A stretch of 61,259 nucleotides of DNA from Bacteroidaceae bacterium (lineage in GTDB: Bacteria > Bacteroidota > Bacteroidia > Bacteroidales > Bacteroidaceae): the NCBI GenBank assembly GCA_017546505.1, contig JAFYWV010000067.1:1-61259 (forward strand), read 5' to 3'. This document shows, piece by piece, positions 16,808-25,215 of the stretch. Made by a program: the position numbers and the translations under genes. Position 1 is the stretch's first letter, and each line of letters opens with the position of its first letter. The notes below the pieces were generated by a model. That model ran no database searches and was not told the DNA's origin. It saw nothing but the letters and a program-made list of their open reading frames with translations.

Positions 16808-16845
16808 AAAAGAGGAGAATTCGAGAGAATTTTCCTCTTTTTATT
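16808..16845 (+). terminator. tRNA-Leu terminator
   Basis: Arms AAAGAGGAGAATT (16808-16820) and AATTTTCCTCTTT (16828-16840) pair with one G-U, followed by T-rich sequence. It also lies just past the Nudix gene stop on the other strand and may serve both. Confidence 0.75.
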
Positions 16846-17358
16846 TCAATTCACCATCCACTCCATCACTTTCAAGAATTCCATCTCAAAGTTGGGGGTG
16901 AGTACTCCTTGCCCCATTGCGGCTTTTATTTCATCCATTTCCCAAAAGCGACCGCCGTCCAGTTCATCGCTCGGCGCAACGACGCCGTCATACACAGCGT
17001 AATAGACATAAACCAGTTCCTTCTCGCGTTCACTCTCAAACAGATAGCTATTCAAAAAACGCGGTTCACAATCCGTTATCCCAAGTTCCTCGAAAACCTC
17101 TCTTTTTAACGCCGTGGCAACATCCTCGCCATAGTCGATGTGCCCACCAACTGCGGTATCCCACTTGCCCGGCTGTATGCTTTTCCACAGCGGACGGCGC
17201 TGCAGATACAATCGTCCTTGCGAGTCAAACAAGTGCAGATGCACCACCGGGTGCAGCAATTTTGCACCATCGTGACACTCGCCGCGCGTGGCACTACCTA
17301 TGACCTCACCAGCCTTGTTCACTATGGGCAACAGCTCTGAATTGTTATCTTTTTTCAT
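16846..17358 (-). CDS. Nudix hydrolase
   Basis: 170 residues. A complete Nudix box is present: GGHIDYGEDVATALKREV with continuing FEELGI (about residues 73-95), matching G-x5-E-x7-R-E-(U)-x-E-E-x-G-(U). Nudix enzymes hydrolyse nucleoside diphosphates linked to another group. The N-terminal LLPIVNKAGEVIGSATRGEC and WKSIQPGKWDTAVGG segments resemble the YfcD/isopentenyl-diphosphate isomerase-like subgroup, so the substrate may not be a mutagenic nucleotide; not determinable here. Single gene, convergent with tRNA-Leu. Confidence 0.9.
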   Translation of the reverse strand: MKKDNNSELLPIVNKAGEVIGSATRGECHDGAKLLHPVVHLHLFDSQGRLYLQRRPLWKSIQPGKWDTAVGGHIDYGEDVATALKREVFEELGITDCEPRFLNSYLFESEREKELVYVYYAVYDGVVAPSDELDGGRFWEMDEIKAAMGQGVLTPNFEMEFLKVMEWMVN

Positions 17359-17569
17359 AAGCGTATTTTTTACAAAATTAAGTAATTTTCACAACTACAA
17401 TGATAGATGACGATTTTTTTTATTTTCGGAGTAAATATAAAGCAAAGATAAGAGGTGGAATATTTTTTCATCTTTTATGACATTTTTTCAATAAATATAA
17501 AAGATTGTTTTAAAAAAACATTAATTTTACACATTCAATAGTAGTAGTAACCTATAATGCAATAGTTGT

Positions 17570-20500
17570 ATGAGAACAAAAACTACGATAATCAGGTTTT
17601 TATGCCTTTTATTGTGCCTTATGTGCAGCCTTGGAGCATTTGCACAATCCGGACACACTATAATAGGTACTGTTATCGATGAGCTTGAGATGCCGCTTCC
17701 AGGTGCAAATGTCGTTGTAATGAAAGACAAGAAGATGGTAAAAGGTGTAAGCACCGGCATCAATGGTGATTTCAAGATTGACATTGTGTTCAGCGAAAAT
17801 GAAAAGCTGACACTTGTTTTCAGCTATATGGGTTCAAAATCCCAGACAATTAAACTGACAGCCCAGAACATTGGCAAGCCGTTCAACATCCAGCTTTTAC
17901 CCGACAATGAGATGCTTGAAGAGGTGACCATTGTCGAGGACGGATATGCCCGCCTGCCACGCAAGGATATGGTGGGTGCGTTCACCACTGTAAAGGCCGA
18001 CGATATTATGATGCCGGCATACCAGAGCATCGACCAGATGTTGCAGGGTAAGATTGCCGGTATGTCGGTCGTGAACACATCGGCACGTGTGGGTGCATCA
18101 CCTAAGATTACAATCCGCGGAACATCAACAATACTTGGCAATACAAGCCCGCTATGGGTTGTTGACGGTGTCATCCAGGAAGACCCTCTGTCGATAGATA
18201 TAAGCTCGGCACTGACATCGGATATGCGTGAACTCATCGGTAACCAGATATCGTGGCTCAACCCACAGGACATTGACAACATCACAGTATTGAAAGACGC
18301 CTCGGCAACTGCCATCTATGGTTCAAAGGCATCAAACGGTGTAATCGTCATCACCACAAAGAAGGGTACTCCGGGACGAATAAGCGTGAACTACAACACC
18401 AATATCTCAGTGAGGGAGCGCCCCACATACGAGATGTATGACTTTATGAACTCACAGGAGCGCATACTCTTCAGCAAGGAGGCATACGAGGCCGGCGTAC
18501 GCTACCAATCAGAGCCCCTGCCACAGATATACACCTACGAGGGACTGATGTCGATGTTCAACAAGCGTATGATTACTGAAGATGAATTCGCATACTATAT
18601 GAAACGCTTGGAGACAGTGAACACAGACTGGTTCGACCTTCTCACACGCAACTCGGTGAGCAACAACCACAACCTGAGCGTTTCGGGTGGTACAGACAAA
18701 TACACCTACAATGCCTCAATCGGTTACCAGATAAACAACGGATACGAGGTAGGTAACAGCAACGACCAGCTCACCACCCGCTTGAGCATCAACAGCAATG
18801 TAAACGACAGGCTATCTATCAACGCGCAGCTCAACGGAAGTATAAGGAACTCTGATGGTTATGGTGCGGGTGTAAACCCATATAACTACGCAATGAACAC
18901 CAACCGTGCCATCCCGGCATACAACGAGGACGGTTCACCGGCTTATTATTCAAAGTACTACACCTACCAGTACAACACACAACTCGGCGGACACAACCAA
19001 TACTCGTACAACATCTTCAACGAGATGGAAAACAGCTACTCGAAGAACACCGGTACATCCTTTAACGCATCGGTAAATGCAAACTACAAGATTCTCAGTT
19101 GGCTGACATATCAGGGAACAGCAAGTATGTCAATCAACAACAATGCCAGCGAGAGCTACGCCGGTGAAAAGACCTCGCAGGTAGAACAGTTGTACCGCGG
19201 TTTCCCATACGGAACAGAGAAGGCCGGTTCGGAAAAATACAACGCCGCACTGATGCCATACGGCGGAGTGCTGCAACAGGCAAACTCACTGACGGTATCA
19301 TACAGCACATCGCACCGCCTCGCATTCTCAAAGGAGTTCAACGAGAACCACCGCCTTAATGCAATGCTTGGTGTTGAGATACGTTCAAGCAAAGGAAGCA
19401 GCGAGGGCAACACCGTGTGGGGCTATGTCCCTGAACGAGGCGAGATTGTAGTATCACCAACCCTGCCCGAGAACTTCAAACCCATAGGCAGCGACGTCTC
19501 AATTGGCTGGGGTGCACTCTCACAACTATACAATGGCGGTTGGAGCAAGACTTCAACACTCACCAACTATATGTCATTCTTTGCAACGGTGGCCTACTCG
19601 TTGAAGAACCGCTACGTGTTCAACGTTAACGTCCGCTCCGATGCTTCGAACCGCTTTGGCCAGGATGTAAACAAACAGTTCGACCCCACTTGGTCGTTCG
19701 GTGCATCGTGGAAGATTGCGCAAGAGCCATTTGTGATGAAACACCTCCCCTGGCTCGACCAGTTCAACATTCGTGCCACATACGGTATACAGGGTAACGT
19801 TGTCAACTCATTGAGCCCTGAAATGATTGTGCGCTATCAAGGACTGCACAACAGCTATAACGAGTATTACCTCTCCATCTCGAGCCTGCCCAACAACCAA
19901 TTGAAATGGGAGCGCACAAAATCATCGAACTTGGGACTCGACATAGCCCTCTTTGGCATTACAATGAACTTTGAATACTACAACCGTCGCTCCAACGCCA
20001 TAATCCGTCAGGACATTGCACAGGAGTACGGAATGGAATCAATGCCACTGAATGGAGGACTCATAACAAACCAGGGTGTTGAGTTTACACTGAACTACAC
20101 CCCTATACGCACTAAGGACTTTGTATGGACTGTGGGTATGAACGCCGGCAAGAACTGGAACCGTTCCGAGACTGACGACCGCACAGCAAAAGCTGACGAG
20201 TTGACACACTACGACTTCCTCGCCGGCAACAGCAGCCGTCCTCTGAAACAAGGTTACCCGCTCTCGGCTTTCTGGTCGTACCAGTTCACCGGGTTGGACG
20301 GCAAAAACGGTTATCCGACTTTTGCACACGCCACATACGACGATGTCGACGGTGACGGCAGTGTAGACCCCACGACATTCCTTGTCTACTCGGGACAGGG
20401 TGAACCCGACTTCTCCGGCGGTTTCAACACAAGAATTCGTTGGAAGGATTTCAATTTCGGTATTGATTTTGCGGCATCGCTCGGGGCAAGCAAGCGCCTG

Positions 20501-20932
20501 CCCAACCCATACTCAACGTTTACATACGGCAAAATGCCCGATATTTACAGCAACCTGTCGAAAGAGCTCAACAACCGCTGGAAACAGCCGGGCGACGAGG
20601 CACAGACCAATATCCCGTCACTTTACACATCGGTGCGTGACCTCTATAACCTGAACCTCCCCAACGGTTTGTACGATAACATCTACTCAATGTGGGCACA
20701 GTCGGACATAAGAGTTGCCAACGCATCATTCCTGCGCTGTACGCAGATTTCACTCTCATACAATGTTCCACGCAAGATTTGCCAGAAGATTGGATTGACA
20801 CGCATTTCTGTCAGCGCCAATGTCAACAACCTGTTTGTCATTGCAAGCAAGGATTGGAGAGGCTATGACCCTGAACTCGGTAGCAGCATACAACCAAGAG
20901 TTTACTCAATCGGACTTGGTATCGGACTATAA
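17570..20932 (+). CDS. SusC/RagA-family TonB-linked outer-membrane transporter
   Basis: 1120 residues. Signal peptide ends CSLGAFAQ (about residue 25). Then a carboxypeptidase-regulatory-like domain (GTVIDELEMPLPGANVVVM, residues 34-115), a plug domain (SIDQMLQGKIAGMSVVNTSA, then NPQDIDNITVLKDASATAIYG around residue 235), and a ~870-residue beta-barrel ending in an aromatic-rich strand. There is no N-terminal STN domain, so it is unlikely to be controlled by an ECF sigma/anti-sigma pair. With SusD it should import a bound nutrient across the outer membrane using TonB. Substrate unknown: the locus has no glycoside hydrolase but has a peptidase-like and a thioredoxin lipoprotein, which would also fit peptide or cofactor uptake. 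It starts a four-gene operon; 210 bp of very AT-rich leader precede it with no confident promoter. Confidence 0.95.
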   Translation: MRTKTTIIRFLCLLLCLMCSLGAFAQSGHTIIGTVIDELEMPLPGANVVVMKDKKMVKGVSTGINGDFKIDIVFSENEKLTLVFSYMGSKSQTIKLTAQNIGKPFNIQLLPDNEMLEEVTIVEDGYARLPRKDMVGAFTTVKADDIMMPAYQSIDQMLQGKIAGMSVVNTSARVGASPKITIRGTSTILGNTSPLWVVDGVIQEDPLSIDISSALTSDMRELIGNQISWLNPQDIDNITVLKDASATAIYGSKASNGVIVITTKKGTPGRISVNYNTNISVRERPTYEMYDFMNSQERILFSKEAYEAGVRYQSEPLPQIYTYEGLMSMFNKRMITEDEFAYYMKRLETVNTDWFDLLTRNSVSNNHNLSVSGGTDKYTYNASIGYQINNGYEVGNSNDQLTTRLSINSNVNDRLSINAQLNGSIRNSDGYGAGVNPYNYAMNTNRAIPAYNEDGSPAYYSKYYTYQYNTQLGGHNQYSYNIFNEMENSYSKNTGTSFNASVNANYKILSWLTYQGTASMSINNNASESYAGEKTSQVEQLYRGFPYGTEKAGSEKYNAALMPYGGVLQQANSLTVSYSTSHRLAFSKEFNENHRLNAMLGVEIRSSKGSSEGNTVWGYVPERGEIVVSPTLPENFKPIGSDVSIGWGALSQLYNGGWSKTSTLTNYMSFFATVAYSLKNRYVFNVNVRSDASNRFGQDVNKQFDPTWSFGASWKIAQEPFVMKHLPWLDQFNIRATYGIQGNVVNSLSPEMIVRYQGLHNSYNEYYLSISSLPNNQLKWERTKSSNLGLDIALFGITMNFEYYNRRSNAIIRQDIAQEYGMESMPLNGGLITNQGVEFTLNYTPIRTKDFVWTVGMNAGKNWNRSETDDRTAKADELTHYDFLAGNSSRPLKQGYPLSAFWSYQFTGLDGKNGYPTFAHATYDDVDGDGSVDPTTFLVYSGQGEPDFSGGFNTRIRWKDFNFGIDFAASLGASKRLPNPYSTFTYGKMPDIYSNLSKELNNRWKQPGDEAQTNIPSLYTSVRDLYNLNLPNGLYDNIYSMWAQSDIRVANASFLRCTQISLSYNVPRKICQKIGLTRISVSANVNNLFVIASKDWRGYDPELGSSIQPRVYSIGLGIGL

Positions 20933-20944
20933 GAATTTGAAGTT

Positions 20945-22501
20945 ATGAAAAAGTTTTTGAACATATTTGCAACCACAGTAGCACTTTTGTCTGTAACATC
21001 GTGTGGAGACTTCCTTGAGCCTAATTCAACAAGCGAATTTGTCCCCAAAGACGCAGTCTCGCTAAATGAGTTATTGCTTGGCGAAGCCTACCAGCGCAAT
21101 GATATGACTGGGTTCAACATCTTCTTGGGACTGCTCGACGACGACATCGAGGCAGCACCCTATCAGCTCCCTACAGATGGTTTCGACGCGAATAAATACC
21201 TTGCGGCATACACCTGGCAACCCGATATGTATGAAATGATGGAAGAGGCAGCTTCCGGACACACAAACATATACCAGTCATACTATGAGGTTATCCTTGG
21301 AGCAAATGCTGTTATAGACTACTTGCCCAGCGTCTCAGACACCGAGGAGAACAAGAACAAGGTGAAAGCACAGGCATACGCCTTGCGTGGTTTTTACTAT
21401 TTCAACCTTGTAAACATCTTTGGCAAGCCATACAACTGCGATTCGACAGCGCTTGGTGTTCCATTGAAGCTACAGAGTGGCATTGAACCAAGTGATGACT
21501 ATCTGAAGAGAAAGACAGTTGCCGAAGTCTACGCACAGATACTCAGCGACCTGCACACCGCCGAAGCCACATACCTTGAATTGCCCGAGCACGAGCAGTG
21601 GAGCGACAACTTCCGCACAAGCCTTCCAATGGTGCAGCTGATGCTTTCCCGCACATACCTTTATATGGAGCAGTGGGAGAAAGCTGCACACTATGCAAAA
21701 ATAGTGATGGATGACAAGCGCTTCAGCCTTGTTGACCTGGTAGAAGTTCCTTTTGAGGTGCAGAATTCCGACGGAGAGTATGTGAGGACATACCTTAATA
21801 TGCCGACCTACAGTTGCAGCGAGACAATATGGCCATTCGGCAATGTCACCGATATGTTCAAATGGACATACGACTATGCCAACACAACAAGCACCACCTC
21901 GGGACAGAAGATGCACGCCTACTTTCAGGCATCGCAAAGCCTGCTTGAGAGCTACCTTGAATGGGATTTGCGCCTGATACACTACATTGTACAAGCCCCT
22001 GACGGACAGGGAGGAGAAATGCCAATGGCATACGGCAAGGTAAACATCGGTACAACACACTATCTTCCTGTCACTGCAACCGGCGTATTCGGCCGTTGCC
22101 TGCGCCTTTCAGAGGCCTACCTCAACTACGCCGAGGCAATGGCAATGCTTGGCGGCAGCGGTGACAGTGAGGCAACAGCAGCACTCAACGCCCTGCTCGA
22201 GAAACGTTTCGACCCCGAGGATTTTGAAGAGGTTGAATTTGAGAACAATGCCGAACTGGTGCAGTTCATCCGTGAAGAGCGCCGTCGTGAACTGTGCTAC
22301 GAAGGACACCGCTGGTTCGACCTTCGCCGTTGGGGAATGCCGGCCATCACACACACCTGGCACGACAACGAATCACGGAGCAGTGATTATATGTTGCAGG
22401 AGGGAGACCTTCTCTACACTGTGCCCATCCCGGATGAAGCATTGCAAAGCAACAAGAGCCTCGAGCAGAATGAGCTGCCCGGCAAGCGAATACCACAATA
22501 A
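20945..22501 (+). CDS. RagB/SusD-family nutrient-binding lipoprotein
   Basis: 518 residues. Lipoprotein signal with Cys20 (LSVTSCGDF). The family pattern is clear: the N-terminal half with TPR-like helices (VKAQAYALRGFYYFNLVNIFG near residue 140), and the C-terminal FIREERRRELCYEGHRWFDLRRWG, a hallmark of SusD proteins. It is the surface lid that captures substrate for the SusC partner encoded 12 bp upstream. Specificity cannot be read from the sequence. The peptidase-like lipoprotein follows after 20 bp. Confidence 0.96.
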   Translation: MKKFLNIFATTVALLSVTSCGDFLEPNSTSEFVPKDAVSLNELLLGEAYQRNDMTGFNIFLGLLDDDIEAAPYQLPTDGFDANKYLAAYTWQPDMYEMMEEAASGHTNIYQSYYEVILGANAVIDYLPSVSDTEENKNKVKAQAYALRGFYYFNLVNIFGKPYNCDSTALGVPLKLQSGIEPSDDYLKRKTVAEVYAQILSDLHTAEATYLELPEHEQWSDNFRTSLPMVQLMLSRTYLYMEQWEKAAHYAKIVMDDKRFSLVDLVEVPFEVQNSDGEYVRTYLNMPTYSCSETIWPFGNVTDMFKWTYDYANTTSTTSGQKMHAYFQASQSLLESYLEWDLRLIHYIVQAPDGQGGEMPMAYGKVNIGTTHYLPVTATGVFGRCLRLSEAYLNYAEAMAMLGGSGDSEATAALNALLEKRFDPEDFEEVEFENNAELVQFIREERRRELCYEGHRWFDLRRWGMPAITHTWHDNESRSSDYMLQEGDLLYTVPIPDEALQSNKSLEQNELPGKRIPQ

Positions 22502-22521
22502 CACACCCATACAACAGACCT

Positions 22522-23580
22522 ATGAAAAAGCATTTATTGACATTAGCAATCATATTGGCAAGTTTGGCTACATTCTGTGCTTGCCAGGAGGAGACTGAGA
22601 TTACACCATCGGGCGACTACTCACCCATACGTGGCGGTTTCCCACAAGGCACAAGCAGATACGACTCCCTTATCTATGACATCAAGCAAGAGTATGGTGT
22701 CTATCTGCTCTATAAGGATATCACCGAAGAGGACCTCAATCGTGACTGGGTTTCTGCGGGAACAGGCGACATCTACGTTGCCGGATATGAAGAGGAACGC
22801 AACGACTGGTCCTGGAACTTGCCCGAAGAACATTTACCGTTCTATGTAGACTATTTCTACAATTACATATTCCCGAACATCAGCTACGACTTTGCAAAAT
22901 CGTCGTTCCCTGTAAAAATCTATATGATACACAACCTGCGTACCGAGCCACGTGATTTTGGAGAGGACAGCGGTGAGAGCGGCGGTGGAACAACTGTAGA
23001 CCCCTACAAGACCATCAAGCTTGGCAACTTCGACAATTGGGCAATCAGTTTCAAAGATGACATAATCAATGGTACTGACACAGAATACACCCTCAAGCAA
23101 ATGCGTTGTGTATTTATGATTGAGGCAATGAAGAATGCTATGGACAAGGGAGAAATCACATCACCCGATGAGTTCTGGACAGGCTTTGACTTCAGCAGCC
23201 GAAAAGATGAAAATGGAAAAGAGCTGAATGTTATGGACCACAAGGACCCATCAAAGGAGAACTACAAATACAAACTCGGTTTCATTGATGACCTTAATGA
23301 CAACTTCGGAACAGGCCAACTGAAACAGTTGTGGCGTCCATTGGAGAATGTGAAAAGTTGTTACTATTGGGAAAAGGGCAAATACAAGGAATACAATCTT
23401 TTCAACGCATACATTAAGAATGCGATGTGGCTCACACCCGAGGAGTTCGAGGAACGCTACCCCAAAAGTATCTATCCAATGCTCACCGAGAAGTATGAGA
23501 TTACAGTGAAGTATATGAAAGAACAATATGGCATTGACCTGCAGGGTATTGCATACGGAATAAAAGAAGCACAACAATAA
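22522..23580 (+). CDS. Peptidase_Mx1-like lipoprotein lacking HExxH
   Basis: 352 residues. Lipoprotein signal (Cys near 21). The middle part (SRYDSLIYDIKQEYGVYLLY, VDYFYNYIFPNI, VKIYMIHN, then a Gly/Ser-rich loop and an acidic C-terminal half) resembles the putative zinc-binding metallopeptidases (Peptidase_Mx1) that accompany SusC/SusD pairs. In that family a HExxH motif is expected after the loop; here the matching helix appears to be MRCVFMIEAMKNAM and no HExxH occurs anywhere in the protein. So this copy may be a non-catalytic, substrate-binding relative. Family call is from memory of the layout. It lies between SusD and the thioredoxin lipoprotein in one operon. Confidence 0.7.
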   Translation: MKKHLLTLAIILASLATFCACQEETEITPSGDYSPIRGGFPQGTSRYDSLIYDIKQEYGVYLLYKDITEEDLNRDWVSAGTGDIYVAGYEEERNDWSWNLPEEHLPFYVDYFYNYIFPNISYDFAKSSFPVKIYMIHNLRTEPRDFGEDSGESGGGTTVDPYKTIKLGNFDNWAISFKDDIINGTDTEYTLKQMRCVFMIEAMKNAMDKGEITSPDEFWTGFDFSSRKDENGKELNVMDHKDPSKENYKYKLGFIDDLNDNFGTGQLKQLWRPLENVKSCYYWEKGKYKEYNLFNAYIKNAMWLTPEEFEERYPKSIYPMLTEKYEITVKYMKEQYGIDLQGIAYGIKEAQQ

Positions 23581-23584
23581 TACT

Positions 23585-25075
23585 ATGAAACACAGATTTC
23601 CTTTTTTTGCAGTTGTAGTTGCAGCACTACTCTTTTTAGGTTGTGGCAACCATAAGAACTACAATAGTATTGACGAGAAAGAGATTGCTCTACTCGACAC
23701 TATTTGGCAACGTCAGTTCAGCGATGCACAAGGCATAATCGCTTTGTACGACTCAATCAAGCAGACAACTGCAGAGGAGAAGAAAGGTGTACACACCCTT
23801 AACCAGTGCCACTTTGTATGGAACAGCGGAGAGTATATGTTCAGTTGCCGTGGAAAAAATGGCGATATATATGAACTGCCCAAACAGGCCACCAGGCTCT
23901 CGTTTGACGATACGATTGTCGCACAGTTCGCAAACACAAAGAAAATAGGCAAGTTTGCCGACCACTACTTCACCTTGCAGGCAATGAAAAAAGGTGACAG
24001 TTTCAACGAGTCGCGCGATGGAATTACTGCAACGGTATTCTACCCAATCAGGGCGCTCAACGACAATGACTACAACAAGCTGCATACCATATTCACAAGC
24101 AAGAACAAAGAGTTGCACGACGAATATCTCGCAAGGCTCAAGTTCCCGTTGCAGAACAGCGGGTGCACCGACGGTTTGAAGAGTGTACAGCCACTCATTG
24201 AAAAAAATGTAGCCGACAGCGAACTGAAACAGGAAATCCTGGCATTGTACGATATTTTCACACGCATTATGCCCGGCAATAAAGCTCCACTCTCAACACT
24301 AAAGGACGCCAATGGAAAGGAGTACACATTTGCCGATTTCAAGGGCAAGGTTCTTGTCATTGACGTTTGGGCAACTTGGTGTCACAGTTGCCTTTCAAAT
24401 ATGCATCGCTTCACCGGTATGCGCTATTGGTTCAAAAAAGAGAGCGACGTATGCTTCATCACTGTATCCATTGACCGTAGCGAGGATAAAGAGCAGTGGC
24501 TTGAGGCTATCGGGAAACATAATATGAAGGGAATGCTTAACCTGTTCCCAGACTGCAGTGTCCAGTCACAATTCGAGAGTGACTTCCAAATTTCGGGCGT
24601 GCCACGCTACATAATCATAGGCAAGCAGGGTGAGATAATATCGGCTCACGCGCCGGCACCGGGCCCCGAGATGGCTGCAATGATTGAAAAGGCACGTTTT
24701 GCCGAGTTCTACACAGGCCCTGGAACAGATTTTCAGAATATAACACTTGACGAAGCCATTGAAAAAGCAAGCAAGGAGAATAAGCACATCTTCATTGAGT
24801 GCCATACCGACGGTTGCGTACCCTGCAAGATGATGAAAGATAAGGTATTCCCACATAATAAAGTCGCCGAATATTTGAACAGGGAGTTTATAAGCCTAAG
24901 CATAGACAACGAAAACGGTGAAGGACCAAGGATTATGGAGGAGTATGACATTAAGATGTTCCATACATACATCATACTTGAGCCTAACGGAAAATTCAAG
25001 GAGATTATTATGACAACAGAGACAGACATTGACCTGTTCATTGAAAAAATAGAACAAATAAAGAACAGGAAATAG
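23585..25075 (+). CDS. Lipoprotein with two thioredoxin-like domains
   Basis: 496 residues. Lipoprotein signal with Cys20 (LLFLGC). The first ~220 residues are a helical N-terminal region of unknown type. A TlpA/ResA-like thioredoxin domain follows with VIDVWATWCHSC (Cys266, Cys269) and the cis-Pro segment SGVPRYIIIG. A second, DUF255/DsbD-gamma-like thioredoxin domain comes at about 385-490 with DGCVPCKMMKDKVF (Cys411, Cys414). Such proteins reduce or rearrange disulphides in the cell envelope. Starting 4 bp after the peptidase-like gene, it is the last gene of the SusC operon, suggesting the imported substrate or the outer-membrane partners need thiol redox. A strong terminator follows. Confidence 0.88.
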   Translation: MKHRFPFFAVVVAALLFLGCGNHKNYNSIDEKEIALLDTIWQRQFSDAQGIIALYDSIKQTTAEEKKGVHTLNQCHFVWNSGEYMFSCRGKNGDIYELPKQATRLSFDDTIVAQFANTKKIGKFADHYFTLQAMKKGDSFNESRDGITATVFYPIRALNDNDYNKLHTIFTSKNKELHDEYLARLKFPLQNSGCTDGLKSVQPLIEKNVADSELKQEILALYDIFTRIMPGNKAPLSTLKDANGKEYTFADFKGKVLVIDVWATWCHSCLSNMHRFTGMRYWFKKESDVCFITVSIDRSEDKEQWLEAIGKHNMKGMLNLFPDCSVQSQFESDFQISGVPRYIIIGKQGEIISAHAPAPGPEMAAMIEKARFAEFYTGPGTDFQNITLDEAIEKASKENKHIFIECHTDGCVPCKMMKDKVFPHNKVAEYLNREFISLSIDNENGEGPRIMEEYDIKMFHTYIILEPNGKFKEIIMTTETDIDLFIEKIEQIKNRK

Positions 25076-25089
25076 AATTTTTCACACCA

Positions 25090-25130
25090 TACGTTTACGG
25101 GCCGGCATTGCCGGCCCGTAAACGTAATAT
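25090..25130 (+). terminator. Terminator of the SusC operon
   Basis: 17-bp perfect arms (25090-25106 and 25110-25126) with a 3-nt loop, GC-rich core GGGCCGGC, followed by ATATTT. Confidence 0.85.
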
Positions 25131-25215
25131 TTAACACCATCAATAGTATATATATATCAAGAATTTACTAACTATGCGCACAATTAATGAATTAACAAAA
25201 TCAAAACAGACTGAT

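Noticed and set aside
21470-22060. 196-residue minus-strand open frame
   Set aside because: Antisense to SusD; Cys/His-rich shadow with no recognisable domain.
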